Below the pieces are notes generated by a model that had not been told where the DNA came from, searched no databases, and saw only the letters and a program-made list of their open reading frames with translations. From the NCBI RefSeq assembly GCF_028858515.1, contig NZ_JAPJZJ010000002.1, forward strand, positions 62,001 through 126,000: a stretch of DNA of 64,000 bases, in the 5' to 3' direction. A program made the translations under genes and the position numbers. The stretch comes from Aurantiacibacter sp. D1-12. GTDB lineage: Bacteria; Pseudomonadota; Alphaproteobacteria; Sphingomonadales; Sphingomonadaceae. This document shows, one piece after another, positions 1-8,893 of the stretch; position 1 is the first letter of the stretch; every line of letters begins with the position of its first letter.

Positions 1-822
1 ATAAGGCGGTTTGTGCAGGCCCTTGGGCGAACTCGTGAAAATCTCGGCCCCGTCTTCGGTAATGCCGATCGAGTGTTCGAACTGCGCGGACAGTGACTTG
101 TCGCGTGTTACCGCGGTCCAGCCGTCGTTAAGCAGTTTCACATGCGGGCGGCCCAGATTGATCATCGGTTCGATGGTCATGAACATGCCCGCCTTCAGTT
201 CCGGCCCGCTGCCCGCGCGCGCCGCGTGGACCACTTCGGGAGCATCATGGAACAGGCGCCCAAGGCCATGCCCGCAGAAATCGCGCACGACGCCGTAGCG
301 TTGCCGCTCGGCATGCTGCTGGATCGCCGCACCGATATCACCCAGCCGCGCGCCGGGGCGCACCTGTGCAATACCGATCATCAGACACTCATAGGTGACT
401 TCGACGAGTTTCTTGGCCTTGAGCGATGGCTCGCCCGCAAAGAACATGCGGCTCGTGTCGCCATGCCAGCCGTCAAGCAGCGGGGTAACATCGATATTGA
501 CGATATCGCCTTCCTTCAGGCGCTTGTCAGACGGGATGCCGTGGCACACCACGTGGTTGATCGAGATGCAGCAGCTGTGCGTGTAGCCGCGATAGCCGAG
601 CGTTGCCGGAACCGCGCCGCCATCAAGCGTCATCTGCCGCACAATATCGTCCAACTCGCCTGTGGTGACACCGGGCTGCACACGCTCGGTCATCTCGTCG
701 AGTATCTGCGCCGCCAGCTGGCCTGCCTTACGCATGCCTTCATAGCCTTCGGGCCCGTGCAGCTTGATCGTGCCATCACGGTAGACGGACATGTCATCGG
801 TTACGTGCTGATATTGAGTCAT
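1..822 (-). CDS. map: Type I methionine aminopeptidase (3' end cut by the window)
   Basis: Cytosolic metalloenzyme that removes the initiator methionine from new proteins. The 274 codons inside the window have no stop before base 1, so the last few residues lie outside. The protein opens MTQYQHVTDDMSVYRDG and carries family motifs: the substrate-pocket histidine in SINHVVCHGIP, metal ligands in VNIDVTPLLDGWHGDTSR, and FCGHGLGR, MTIEPM and QFEHSIGIT towards the C-terminus. The usual family length is about 265-275 residues, so little is missing. The start is the ATG complementary to 820-822. It lies 42 bases downstream of the lipoprotein gene on the same strand and may be cotranscribed with it. 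Identification is secure. Confidence 0.96.
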   Translation of the reverse strand, partial: MTQYQHVTDDMSVYRDGTIKLHGPEGYEGMRKAGQLAAQILDEMTERVQPGVTTGELDDIVRQMTLDGGAVPATLGYRGYTHSCCISINHVVCHGIPSDKRLKEGDIVNIDVTPLLDGWHGDTSRMFFAGEPSLKAKKLVEVTYECLMIGIAQVRPGARLGDIGAAIQQHAERQRYGVVRDFCGHGLGRLFHDAPEVVHAARAGSGPELKAGMFMTIEPMINLGRPHVKLLNDGWTAVTRDKSLSAQFEHSIGITEDGAEIFTSSPKGLHKPPY

Positions 823-864
823 GGCGGCTATGTAGGCGATCTGCGCTGCAATTGCGAGACGGTC

Positions 865-1686
865 TTATTGCGGTGCGCCAAATGCCTCGCGATACTGGGG
901 CTTAACGATTTCCAGGATCTGTTCATCCACCACGAATGTGAATTCGTACGAACCCTCTGCATAAGGCCCGGCAAGGTAGGGCGCGATCTGGATGCCGATC
1001 CGGTCGAAACGCTCGCCAGAGCTTGATCCCAAGAGGAGGTTCGTTTCGTCCGGCGTGATGCAGGAATTGAACCCGTCGCCAGCTTCCTGATCCACCGGCA
1101 TACCGCGCCGCTGTTCTCGCTCCGCATTGAGCGCATCACAAAGCCGCTCTCCCAATGCACCGTCCAGAGCCTCTGCCGAGGTGAACATGGCAATCGGCTC
1201 CAGCGCGCGATCATTGGCCTTGTCCCACACAATCGCGTCAAATCCGTAATTCGGATGCGCCCCGCCTTGATAGCTGTCGAGCGCCGCGGACAGGCTAAGC
1301 CAGCCGGGCAGGTCCGCCACCACTTCCCACGCGGTGCCACTGGAATAAGAATTGAACGGGAAGCCGTTGCTACGCGCCCGCTCGCGCCCCTCGGCTGCTT
1401 CTGCTGCCAGCGCCTGGCGCCGACGGTCCAGCAGCTGATCGAGCCATTGCGCCAGCTGCGGGATTTCGCCTGCCGCCTGCGGATAGGAATACTCGAAGAA
1501 AAACAGGTCGGTTTCTTCCGATACTGTCCGCGCTCCACCAACCGGAACAGGAGACACTGTGCCGTCAGGCAATTCCACATCGGGTGGCCGGGGCGGGTCA
1601 TTCGGGTCAGCGGGAGCCGAAAACATGTCACAGCCCGCCAGCAGCAGGGCAGATGCCAAAACACATGTGATTCTTGGACTTCTCAC
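865..1686 (-). CDS. Predicted lipoprotein with RsiV/DUF3298-like C-terminal region
   Basis: A 273-residue predicted lipoprotein. I chose the GTG complementary to 1684-1686: it gives a compact lipoprotein signal (MRSPRITCVLASALLLAGC, lipobox LAGC) and has a GGAAG Shine-Dalgarno 8-12 bases upstream. An in-frame ATG at 1734 would add 16 residues and overlap the divergent aminopeptidase start. After the Cys comes a Pro/Asp-rich linker, a helical stretch with LAQWLDQLLDRRRQALAAE, and a C-terminal part with IAPYLAGPYAEGSYEFTF, which resembles the PYxxGPYAxG core of DUF3298 (seen in RsiV and PdaC-type proteins). Those domains are linked to envelope sensing or peptidoglycan, but the role here is unknown. 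The assignment of the domain is by eye. Confidence 0.8.
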   Translation of the reverse strand: MRSPRITCVLASALLLAGCDMFSAPADPNDPPRPPDVELPDGTVSPVPVGGARTVSEETDLFFFEYSYPQAAGEIPQLAQWLDQLLDRRRQALAAEAAEGRERARSNGFPFNSYSSGTAWEVVADLPGWLSLSAALDSYQGGAHPNYGFDAIVWDKANDRALEPIAMFTSAEALDGALGERLCDALNAEREQRRGMPVDQEAGDGFNSCITPDETNLLLGSSSGERFDRIGIQIAPYLAGPYAEGSYEFTFVVDEQILEIVKPQYREAFGAPQ

Positions 1687-1732
1687 AAACGCGCTCTTCC
1701 CAAACGCAGCGGAAAACGGCAAGCGATATTGC

Positions 1733-3115
1733 ATGACTATTGCAACTGATCTGATCCAGCCGGATCGCGGGCAGGATGCCATCGCGATCCACCTCGTCAA
1801 CACAGACGGGTTCGATGAATTCGCCAAGGGATTGAGCGGCCCGCAACGCGCCGCGCTTGCCGCGCAAAAGTTCAAGGGCGGCGGATACCAGGTTGGTATT
1901 GTGCCCGATGGAGACAGCTGGTTTGCCGTTGGCGGAGTGGCCAATCCGGAAGAGCTTTCCAGCTGGTGCCTTGCCAAACTGGCGGACGACCTGCCCGAAG
2001 GCACCTATCGCCTTGCCGACCGTCAGCCCGGTGCTGCCAAATTCGGCTGGCTGACCGCGCAATACGAATTCACCCGCTACAAGCAGGATGACGATGCCGA
2101 AGGACCGCGCGTCCTGCTGACCAAGGATGTTGCCAAGATCGACATGGTGGTTGCCGAGGCGCAGGCGAGCTCGCTCGTCGCTGACCTCGTCAACACCCCG
2201 GCAGAGGACATGGGGCCAGCCGCGCTGGAAGAGGAAGCCGAGCGGATCGCCAAGGACAACAAGGCCGATTTCACCGTCATCCGCGGAGATGCGCTGGAGA
2301 CCGGCTATCCGATGGTCCACGCTGTGGGCCGCGCCGCCGCGCGCAGCCATGCGCCGCGCCTGCTGCAGATCGAATGGGGCGATGAAAGCCACCCGCGTGT
2401 TGCCATTGTCGGCAAGGGCGTGTGCTTCGATTCGGGCGGTCTTTCGATGAAATCACCGCGCGGCATGCTGCTGATGAAGAAGGACATGGGCGGAGGTGCC
2501 CACGCGCTGGCGCTCGCTGACCTGATCATGAAGACAGGCCTCAAGGTCCGGCTCCACTGCATTGTCCCGGCGGTCGAAAACTCGGTGGCGGGCAATGCCT
2601 TCCGCCCCGGTGACGTGCTCGACAGCCGCAAGGGACTGACGGTAGAAATCAGCAATACCGATGCCGAAGGTCGCCTGATCCTTGGCGATGCGCTGCACCT
2701 TGCCAGCGAGCATGATCCCGAATTGATCATCGACTTTGCGACGCTGACCGGCGCAGCGCGCGTTGCCGTGGGTCCGGACCTCCCTGCCCTGTTCACCCGG
2801 CGGGACGAGACCGCCGAACAGCTGATCGGCGCGGGCAAGGCGCACGATGACGAACCGTGGCGTCTGCCACTGTGGGATCCCTATGCCGAGTACCTGAAGT
2901 CCTCGATCGCCGACACCAACAACTCGCACTCCAACGGCTATGCCGGGGCAAGCGTGGCGGCGAACTTCCTCGACAAGTTTGTTGGTGACGATATCGACTG
3001 GGCGCACTTCGATACCTTCGCATGGCGCCCCTTCTCCAAACCCGGTCGCCCCAAGGGCGGCGCGGCACTGGGTCTGCGCGCGGCGTTCCACATGCTGCGC
3101 GGTCGCTACGGCTAA
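1733..3115 (+). CDS. M17 family leucyl aminopeptidase
   Basis: A 460-residue cytosolic zinc/manganese aminopeptidase of family M17. The catalytic half carries the metal-binding lysine/aspartate segment VGKGVCFDSGG (about residues 225-235), MKKDMGGGA, and the family signature NTDAEGRLILGDAL with Asn at 308. The N-terminal 140 residues are divergent, as is normal for this family, and the length fits the shorter alphaproteobacterial leucyl aminopeptidases. The start ATG at 1733 gives MTIATDLIQPDRG; upstream codons in frame run into the divergent lipoprotein. It is followed 74 bases later by an SH3-type protein and argC on the same strand. Substrate preference cannot be read from sequence. Confidence 0.95.
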   Translation: MTIATDLIQPDRGQDAIAIHLVNTDGFDEFAKGLSGPQRAALAAQKFKGGGYQVGIVPDGDSWFAVGGVANPEELSSWCLAKLADDLPEGTYRLADRQPGAAKFGWLTAQYEFTRYKQDDDAEGPRVLLTKDVAKIDMVVAEAQASSLVADLVNTPAEDMGPAALEEEAERIAKDNKADFTVIRGDALETGYPMVHAVGRAAARSHAPRLLQIEWGDESHPRVAIVGKGVCFDSGGLSMKSPRGMLLMKKDMGGGAHALALADLIMKTGLKVRLHCIVPAVENSVAGNAFRPGDVLDSRKGLTVEISNTDAEGRLILGDALHLASEHDPELIIDFATLTGAARVAVGPDLPALFTRRDETAEQLIGAGKAHDDEPWRLPLWDPYAEYLKSSIADTNNSHSNGYAGASVAANFLDKFVGDDIDWAHFDTFAWRPFSKPGRPKGGAALGLRAAFHMLRGRYG

Positions 3116-3189
3116 GCGGCAAACTTGTGCACGAAGGCTCCTGCGTCTAAGCGCGGCCTTTCGGTTTTTAACACTATTCAGGACGGGCA

Positions 3190-3546
3190 TTGAGCCAGAA
3201 CGATACCATGACCGGCAACAGTCAAACGCAGGGACCTTTTGTCCTGAGCAGTGCTGTTACGCGACCTGATCCGCACAAGGTGCCGCTCCGCGGGGATCTG
3301 GCGCATATTGCACTCGCCGGAAAGCACTTTGTTCCGCACTATGCCGTGCCCCAACCGCGCACGGTGATGCCGGGGGGTGCACCGCTGTTGACCGCGCCTG
3401 ACGATGCGGCAGAGGAACTGTGCGTCCTGATGGAAGGCGACAGCTTTGAAGTGCTGGATGTCGCGGGCAAATGGGCCTGGGGCTGCCTCTCTGTCGAAGG
3501 CCCCGTGGGCTACATCCGCGCAGACCGGCTGGAAGCCACAGTCTAA
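3190..3546 (+). CDS. Stand-alone bacterial SH3-type protein, like the N-terminal part of NlpC/P60 endopeptidases
   Basis: A 118-residue protein whose sequence (DLAHIALAGKHFVPHYAVP near residues 37-55, then LLTAPDDAAEELCVLMEGDSFEVLDVAGKWAWG split by a short turn, and VGYIRADRLE at the end) resembles the N-terminal SH3 region of NlpC/P60 peptidoglycan endopeptidases that often sit beside M17 aminopeptidases in Sphingomonadales. The catalytic Cys-His-containing NlpC/P60 domain is absent: the frame stops right after the SH3 region and argC begins in the stop codon (TAATG). I used the TTG at 3190 because AGGA lies 7 bases upstream; ATG at 3208 is the alternative. Peptide-binding or regulatory function is conjecture. 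Confidence 0.75.
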   Translation: MSQNDTMTGNSQTQGPFVLSSAVTRPDPHKVPLRGDLAHIALAGKHFVPHYAVPQPRTVMPGGAPLLTAPDDAAEELCVLMEGDSFEVLDVAGKWAWGCLSVEGPVGYIRADRLEATV

Positions 3547-4472
3547 TGACGCACACCGTCTTCATCGACGGCGCCGAAGGCACGACCGGCCTTGAGATTG
3601 CCGACCGGCTGGAAGGCCGCGAGGAATTCGAGATCATCCGTCTCAGCGATGCCGAGCGCAAGGATCCCGATTGCCGCCGCACTGCACTGAACTTTGCCGA
3701 TTTTGCTATCCTGTGCCTGCCTGATGAAGCAGCAGTGGAAGCCGTGGCCATGCTCAATGAGGACGGCAACACACGTGTCATCGATGCATCGTCAGCGCAT
3801 CGCGGCGCACCGGGGTGGACCTATGGCTTTCCCGAACTTGTCGGTCCGCAGGCGATCGTCAATGCGAAGCGTGTGGCCAACCCCGGGTGTTATCCCACTG
3901 GCTTTCTGGCGCTGATGGCTCCGCTCATCCGTGCACGCCTTCTGCCGCGTGACTGGCCTTACACGGTCAGCGGTGTTTCGGGCTATTCGGGCGGTGGCAA
4001 GGGCCTGATCAAGCGGTTCGAGGATGAAAGCGATATCGCCTATCGCGCCTATGGCATGTCGCTCGACCACAAGCATCTCACTGAAATGAAGAGCAAGGCC
4101 GGGCTGGAGCACAACCCGGTTTTCGCCCCTGCCGTCGTGCCCGCCTTCCGCGGCATGATCGTGGAAGTGCCGGTGCACATCGCCGCCATGCGTAACGCCG
4201 CGAAAGCGGAAAAACTGCGCGCAGAGCTCGCCCGCTATTATGCCGAGGCACCGCTTGTGACTGTGCATGAAGACCAGCCGGACGAGCTGGTTCTTCGACG
4301 CGAGCAGGGCCCGTCTGACCGGCTTGACCTGTGGGTCTGTTCCGATGCCGATGAGGAAACGGTACGACTCATCGCACGGCTCGATAATCTCGGTAAAGGC
4401 GCCAGCGGAGCGGCGGTGCAGTCGCTCAATCTCATGTCCGGATCAGACGAGCTGGCCGGACTGCGCATCTAG
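3546..4472 (+). CDS. argC: N-acetyl-gamma-glutamyl-phosphate reductase (type 2, short form)
   Basis: Reduces N-acetyl-glutamyl-5-phosphate to the semialdehyde with NADPH in arginine synthesis. The 308-residue length matches the short type-2 enzymes. An N-terminal nucleotide-binding motif DGAEGTTGLEIADRL is followed by the catalytic-cysteine motif VANPGCYPTG (Cys115), a Ser/Gly-rich SGVSGYSGGGKG loop, and a histidine-bearing segment SLDHKHLTEM. The ATG overlaps the stop codon of the upstream SH3-type gene by one base, suggesting coupled translation. The next gene, glnB, is 241 bases away and has its own promoter-like sequence. Confidence 0.95.
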   Translation: MTHTVFIDGAEGTTGLEIADRLEGREEFEIIRLSDAERKDPDCRRTALNFADFAILCLPDEAAVEAVAMLNEDGNTRVIDASSAHRGAPGWTYGFPELVGPQAIVNAKRVANPGCYPTGFLALMAPLIRARLLPRDWPYTVSGVSGYSGGGKGLIKRFEDESDIAYRAYGMSLDHKHLTEMKSKAGLEHNPVFAPAVVPAFRGMIVEVPVHIAAMRNAAKAEKLRAELARYYAEAPLVTVHEDQPDELVLRREQGPSDRLDLWVCSDADEETVRLIARLDNLGKGASGAAVQSLNLMSGSDELAGLRI

Positions 4473-5052
<580 letters not shown>

Positions 5053-5109
5053 CGCGCAAAACCCGCACCAAGATTACACCAATTTCCACGTTCCGGAGGA
5101 CAAAGTACA

Positions 5110-6519
5110 ATGGCTAGTGCAGCTGATATCGTGAAGCAGATCGCTGACGAGGAAATCGAATGGGTCGATGTCCGCTTCACCGATCCCAAGGGCAAATGGC
5201 AGCACCTTTCCATGTGCGCCTCTGTTGTCGACGAAGACATGCTGGAAGAAGGCATGATGTTCGACGGCTCTTCCATCGAAGGCTGGAAGACGATCAACGA
5301 AAGCGACATGATCCTGAAGCCGGACCTCACCGAAACCTGGATCGATCCGTTCAGCGCGACGCCGATGATGGTCATCAACTGCGACATCGTGGAGCCGAGC
5401 AATGGCGAGCTCTATTCGCGTGATCCGCGCTCAACTGCAAAGCGCGCCGAAGCCTATCTGAAGAGCACCGGCATCGGTGACACCGTCTACGTCGGCCCGG
5501 AACCCGAGTTTTTCATGTTCGACGATGTCCGCTTTGAAGACGGTTACTCGTCCTCCGGCTTCGCCATCGACGATGTCGAGCTGCCGACCAATTCGGGCAG
5601 CGATTTCGAAGGCGGCAACATGGGTCACCGCCCGCGCGCCAAGGGCGGCTATTTCCCCGTCTCTCCGGTCGATAGCGCCGTGGACATCCGCGCTGAAATG
5701 GTTTCGACCATGATGGAAATGGGCCTGCCGATGGATAAGCACCATCACGAAGTGGCCGCCGCACAGCACGAGCTTGGCATTACCTTCGGCACGCTGACGC
5801 AGACCGCCGACCGTGTGCAGATATACAAGTATGTCGTGCAGCAGGTCGCCCACGCCTACGGCAAGACCGCAACCTTCATGCCCAAGCCGATCAAGGACGA
5901 TAACGGTTCGGGCATGCACACCCACATGTCGATCTGGAAAGATGGCAAACCGACTTTCGCTGGCAATGAATATGCCGGCCTGTCGGAAACCTGCCTCCAC
6001 TACATCGGCGGTGTCATCAAGCACGCCAAGGCGCTGAACGCCTTCACCAACCCCACCACCAACAGCTACAAGCGTCTGGTCCCGGGATTCGAGGCTCCGG
6101 TACTGCTCGCCTACTCGGCGCGCAACCGCTCTGCTTCGTGCCGTATTCCATACGGTTCGGGCGAGAAGGCCAAACGCGTGGAATTCCGTTTCCCCGATGC
6201 CCTCGCCAACCCGTACCTCTCGTTCGCTGCGCTGCTGATGGCGGGTCTCGACGGGATCGAGAACAAGATCCACCCGGGCGATGCGATGGACAAGAACCTT
6301 TATGACCTGCCCCCGGCAGAGCTCGCCGACGTTCCGACCGTTTGCGGAAGTTTGCGCGAAGCCCTGCTGGCCCTGCGCGACGATCATGAGTTCCTGCTGA
6401 AGGGCGACGTGTTCACCAAGGACCAGATCGACGCCTACATGGACCTGAAGTGGGAAGACGTCCTGCGCTTCGAGACGACGCCGAGCCCAGTCGAATTCGA
6501 TATGTATTACAGCTCGTGA
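5110..6519 (+). CDS. glnA: Glutamine synthetase, type I
   Basis: ATP-dependent amidation of glutamate; a dodecameric cytosolic enzyme. At 469 residues it has the normal GSI length. Visible motifs are [20 protein letters not shown] (metal/ATP site), [28 protein letters not shown] (glutamate and ammonium site), [17 protein letters not shown], and the adenylylation site NLYDLPP with Tyr398, implying GlnE control. GGAGGACA stands 7 bases before the ATG. It follows glnB and ends before a strong hairpin terminator at 6572-6605. Confidence 0.98.
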   Translation: MASAADIVKQIADEEIEWVDVRFTDPKGKWQHLSMCASVVDEDMLEEGMMFDGSSIEGWKTINESDMILKPDLTETWIDPFSATPMMVINCDIVEPSNGELYSRDPRSTAKRAEAYLKSTGIGDTVYVGPEPEFFMFDDVRFEDGYSSSGFAIDDVELPTNSGSDFEGGNMGHRPRAKGGYFPVSPVDSAVDIRAEMVSTMMEMGLPMDKHHHEVAAAQHELGITFGTLTQTADRVQIYKYVVQQVAHAYGKTATFMPKPIKDDNGSGMHTHMSIWKDGKPTFAGNEYAGLSETCLHYIGGVIKHAKALNAFTNPTTNSYKRLVPGFEAPVLLAYSARNRSASCRIPYGSGEKAKRVEFRFPDALANPYLSFAALLMAGLDGIENKIHPGDAMDKNLYDLPPAELADVPTVCGSLREALLALRDDHEFLLKGDVFTKDQIDAYMDLKWEDVLRFETTPSPVEFDMYYSS

Positions 6520-6571
6520 TTAGTGTGCGAGAGGCCGCCGCGCCCTTTGCTTTCAAGCTATAGCGCAAACG

Positions 6572-6605
6572 AAAAGGCCGTCCGGAGCAATCCGGGCGGC
6601 CTTTT
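6572..6605. terminator. Bidirectional hairpin terminator after glnA
   Basis: AAAAGGCCG pairs with CGGCCTTTT around an inner CCGG-type extension. It sits between the convergent glnA and the minus-strand exported protein gene and has T-runs on both strands, so it can serve both. Confidence 0.85.
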
Positions 6606-6625
6606 GGGTTCTGACCGTTTGGCCT

Positions 6626-7282
6626 TCAGAAAGGCGCGGGGATGCGACGCACGATCGAAATAGGCGCGCTCTCGTCCGCCGGGACCTCCAACTGCGTGAA
6701 GGGCTGGCCCATCCAGAGGCGGTAGCCGCCATCGTCCAGCTGCGCGATGCGGTTAAGCTTCAGATAGCCAACCGTCATACGCGTGTAATCGTCGGACTGG
6801 CAAAAGTCAGAATCCGTTTCGTCGCGACATGCAATCGCGCGATCTGATGCGGAGAAATCCCCCGTCAATTGCAGCATGGCGATCGCTTCATCCGTGGAGA
6901 CCTCTTCTGCCAGCGTAGCGAAGTCGGCAAATTCGCACGGATCGTGGGGTGAAAAGGCCACTTGCCGGGAAGACCGTGCGCTGTGCGTCGATACGCCGCC
7001 TTCCATCGTGTTCAGGGTGACGTTCCAAGAGGTCCTTGTGCAGGCATCCCCCTCCCGCTCGGGCCGTTCGAGGAGCGTATAGTCGCGAAAGCCCGGCGGA
7101 GTCATGCCCTGAGTCCGGTCTTCGATCCTGACGACGGTGCCGTGCTCCTGTCCCTCCAGCATCACTGCGCCCATTTCGGAAGCGCTCAGGCCCTCCAGAG
7201 CATCGTACCAAGCACTGTCCTGCGCCTGCGCTGCGGAGGCGAAAAGCAGCGCTGCGAATGCTGCTGTGCGAAAGGTATTCAT
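6626..7282 (-). CDS. Exported protein of unknown function
   Basis: 218 residues with a clear Sec signal peptide (MNTFRTAAFAALLFASAAQAQ, split after AQA). The mature part is soluble and acidic with four cysteines (DACTRTSW, DPCEF, AIACRDETDSDFCQ) that could form disulfides. I do not recognise a family. The start is the ATG at 7282, where GGAGA lies 6 bases upstream; an ATG four codons further up lacks this. A promoter-like TTGAAA-N16-TATCAT precedes it, with a perfect palindrome covering the -10 (7309-7323). The gene is monocistronic. Confidence 0.75.
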   Translation of the reverse strand: MNTFRTAAFAALLFASAAQAQDSAWYDALEGLSASEMGAVMLEGQEHGTVVRIEDRTQGMTPPGFRDYTLLERPEREGDACTRTSWNVTLNTMEGGVSTHSARSSRQVAFSPHDPCEFADFATLAEEVSTDEAIAMLQLTGDFSASDRAIACRDETDSDFCQSDDYTRMTVGYLKLNRIAQLDDGGYRLWMGQPFTQLEVPADESAPISIVRRIPAPF

Positions 7283-7308
7283 GCGTGTCTCCATCGGCCG
7301 AAAGGGGC

Positions 7309-7323
7309 TATCATACTATGATA
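7309..7323 (-). promoter_or_regulatory. Perfect palindrome over the -10 box of the exported-protein gene
   Basis: TATCATA-C-TATGATA is a 7-bp perfect inverted repeat about one central base. On the minus strand a -35-like TTGAAA (7345-7340), a 16-base spacer and TATCAT (7323-7318) place the palindrome on the -10 element, as expected of a repressor site. The regulator is unknown. Confidence 0.5.
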
Positions 7324-7360
7324 ACACAGCGCTCCTGCATTTCAAAAAAATCCTCGCGGA

Positions 7361-8020
7361 TCAACGCATTGCCATCATTCCGCGCTTCGCAGTCACGATG
7401 AAAGCCGCGAGGAGCATCAGGCTCCAGAACATGGTCAACCAGTCGAGCGGTGTGGGTGCGGTGACATATTGCAGGTGGGCGAGCACCGCCCAGGTCCCGC
7501 CGATCAAGGCCAGGAGGTAGAACGACATCGACGCGGTTTCCGTGCTGACAGCGCGCATGAGCTCATCCGAGTGGCGGCGCGATTTGAGCGACACGGCGAC
7601 TGCGATAATGCTGGTCACAATGTAAACGCCCAAGGCCACATCGGGATTGATCGCGCCGGCCGCGCCTCCATGCGCCACCACGATAAGGGCAATTGCCGCC
7701 ACGACCATGCCGATGGACGAATAGAGCAGCATCGCACGTTGCTCTCGCAGTTCATCCGCATCCTCCACATTGAGGACTTTGGCGCCCGCGTTGGGGACCA
7801 GCGCACCCAGGCCGACGAACAGGCCAGTAACCAGATAGATCATCCCGACCAGCGATGCGACCTCCACCGAGGCTCCGCCCGATGCAAACCTTTCCGATTC
7901 CAGAACGCGCATGACCGCCATCGCCCCTAGAAAACCGACGACCCCGCCCATCGCCAGGGCGAACAGGGTCTTCTTCAGCTTGCGCTTCTTTTCGGCGGCT
8001 TCGAATTCAGTCTCTGTCAT
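7361..8020 (-). CDS. Six-helix membrane protein paired with an XRE regulator
   Basis: 219 residues starting MTETEFEAAEKKRKLKK and followed by about six predicted membrane helices (residues near 20-40, 50-75, 93-116, 127-145, 166-187 and 193-213). The first cytoplasmic stretch is highly charged. It overlaps the upstream XRE gene by 14 bases, so the two are translated as a unit. This arrangement, a YozG-like small XRE protein plus a polytopic membrane protein, recurs in bacteria, but the function of such pairs is not settled. No catalytic motif is visible. The longer frame to 8173 only reads through the XRE gene out of frame. Confidence 0.8.
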   Translation of the reverse strand: MTETEFEAAEKKRKLKKTLFALAMGGVVGFLGAMAVMRVLESERFASGGASVEVASLVGMIYLVTGLFVGLGALVPNAGAKVLNVEDADELREQRAMLLYSSIGMVVAAIALIVVAHGGAAGAINPDVALGVYIVTSIIAVAVSLKSRRHSDELMRAVSTETASMSFYLLALIGGTWAVLAHLQYVTAPTPLDWLTMFWSLMLLAAFIVTAKRGMMAMR

Positions 8021-8222
8021 TTTCCGGTTCCCAATCGTCGATAAATATGTCCGGCACGGCAACGCCGAACAGCTTCGCCATGCGCAATGCCAGTGGCAGG
8101 GAGGGATCGTATTTGTCGGTTTCGACCGCGTTGATCGTCTGCCGGGACACGCCGAGCCGCTTCGCCAGTTCACCCTGGCTCCACCCCTGCCCTTCCCGGA
8201 ATTGCTTGACGCGATTGTTCAA
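8007..8222 (-). CDS. Small XRE-family transcriptional regulator (YozG-like)
   Basis: A 71-residue protein that is nearly all helix-turn-helix: NRVKQFREGQGWSQGELAKR, then LGVSRQTINAVETDKYDPSL, ending in PDIFIDDWEP. It begins with TTG at 8222, supported by GAAGGTGA just upstream. The 14-base overlap with the membrane-protein gene indicates one operon. Directly upstream lie a palindrome and three phased TCTTTAC repeats (8242-8291), most simply explained as its own operators, so autoregulation is likely. Confidence 0.9.
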   Translation of the reverse strand: MNNRVKQFREGQGWSQGELAKRLGVSRQTINAVETDKYDPSLPLALRMAKLFGVAVPDIFIDDWEPENDRD

Positions 8223-8241
8223 CGAATCACCTTCTCTGCCT

Positions 8242-8291
8242 GTAAAGAGCTCTTTACTGACAAGAGGTCTTTACAGTCAAGGACTCTTTAC
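8242..8291. promoter_or_regulatory. Operator-like array: GTAAAGA-gc-TCTTTAC palindrome plus TCTTTAC repeats every 17 bp
   Basis: TCTTTAC occurs at 8251-8257, 8268-8274 and 8285-8291, exactly 17 bp apart. The inverted copy GTAAAGA at 8242-8248 makes a 16-bp palindrome with the first. The array starts 20 bases upstream of the XRE gene's TTG and overlaps a -35-like TTGACT on the minus strand (8284-8279), so bound protein would block transcription. The wider gap 8223-8374 holds only this array and the terminator at 8326-8355. Confidence 0.65.
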
Positions 8292-8325
8292 AGGTCTGTT
8301 TGCGACCCAGATCAGACGCAGGAAA

Positions 8326-8355
8326 AAGGGCCGTCCGGTTTCCCGAGCGGCCCTT
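8326..8355 (-). terminator. Hairpin terminator of the YkgB-type gene
   Basis: AAGGGCCG and CGGCCCTT form an 8-bp stem. On the minus strand the stem is followed by TTTTT (8327-8323), and the site lies 20 bases past the stop of the gene at 8375. Confidence 0.8.
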
Positions 8356-8374
8356 CCGTTTACCCTGCGATAGT

Positions 8375-8875
8375 TCAGGCGGTGGCGCGGTGCGCTTCGC
8401 GTGCAGCAACCAGCGACAGGGCGAGGAGACCGATATCCTTAAGCAGGAACTGGCCGGGGAGGACGGAAATTCCCAGCCCACCTACGCTCGGCTCAAACAC
8501 TCCCGGAGTGGAGAGGAAAAACGAGAAGGTAAGTGCGAATGTCGCGGCAGCCAGATATCCGCCAATCTCGGCAAGGCGCGGACTGAAGATGCGGCTTAGC
8601 AGAAGCAACGCAATGCCGATCTCCACTGTGCCGATCAGGTTCGAAATACTCTGCGCGCTGAAAATCTGCAGCGTCCAGGCGATGAACGGACTGTTGGCGA
8701 TCAGGCCGTTGATGGCTTCGGCTTCGTAGCCGGTGAACTTCATGCCGCCGAACCACGCGAAAATGGCGGCAAGGCTGAGCGATGGCGCGATCCGCGCAAC
8801 CTTGTCGAGTGCGCTTTCGCCGCTCTCGACGGTAACTGTGGCCGGGTCAGCGAAGGTGTTGGTTGCAGTAGTCAT
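8375..8875 (-). CDS. YkgB/DUF417-like membrane protein
   Basis: 166 residues with about four membrane helices and the pattern FAWFGGMKFTGYEAEAINGL followed by NSPFIAW, typical of the YkgB/DUF417 family (related in topology to DoxX). Members have been linked to redox or chlorine stress, but the activity is uncertain. The ATG at 8875 has GAGGAG 8 bases upstream; an ATG five codons earlier lacks this. It is divergent from a TetR regulator with a repeat-rich 172-base gap between, so control by that regulator is likely. Confidence 0.82.
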   Translation of the reverse strand: MTTATNTFADPATVTVESGESALDKVARIAPSLSLAAIFAWFGGMKFTGYEAEAINGLIANSPFIAWTLQIFSAQSISNLIGTVEIGIALLLLSRIFSPRLAEIGGYLAAATFALTFSFFLSTPGVFEPSVGGLGISVLPGQFLLKDIGLLALSLVAAREAHRATA

Positions 8876-8893
8876 TGAATTTCTCCTCATGGG

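Noticed and set aside
142-1026. Long plus-strand open frame opposite map
   Set aside because: It is antisense to the methionine aminopeptidase, which has clear conserved motifs; the open frame is a GC-rich shadow.
8242-8291. CRISPR-like array
   Set aside because: Repeats are only 7 bp with 10-bp spacing and abut a regulator gene; they look like operators, not CRISPR.
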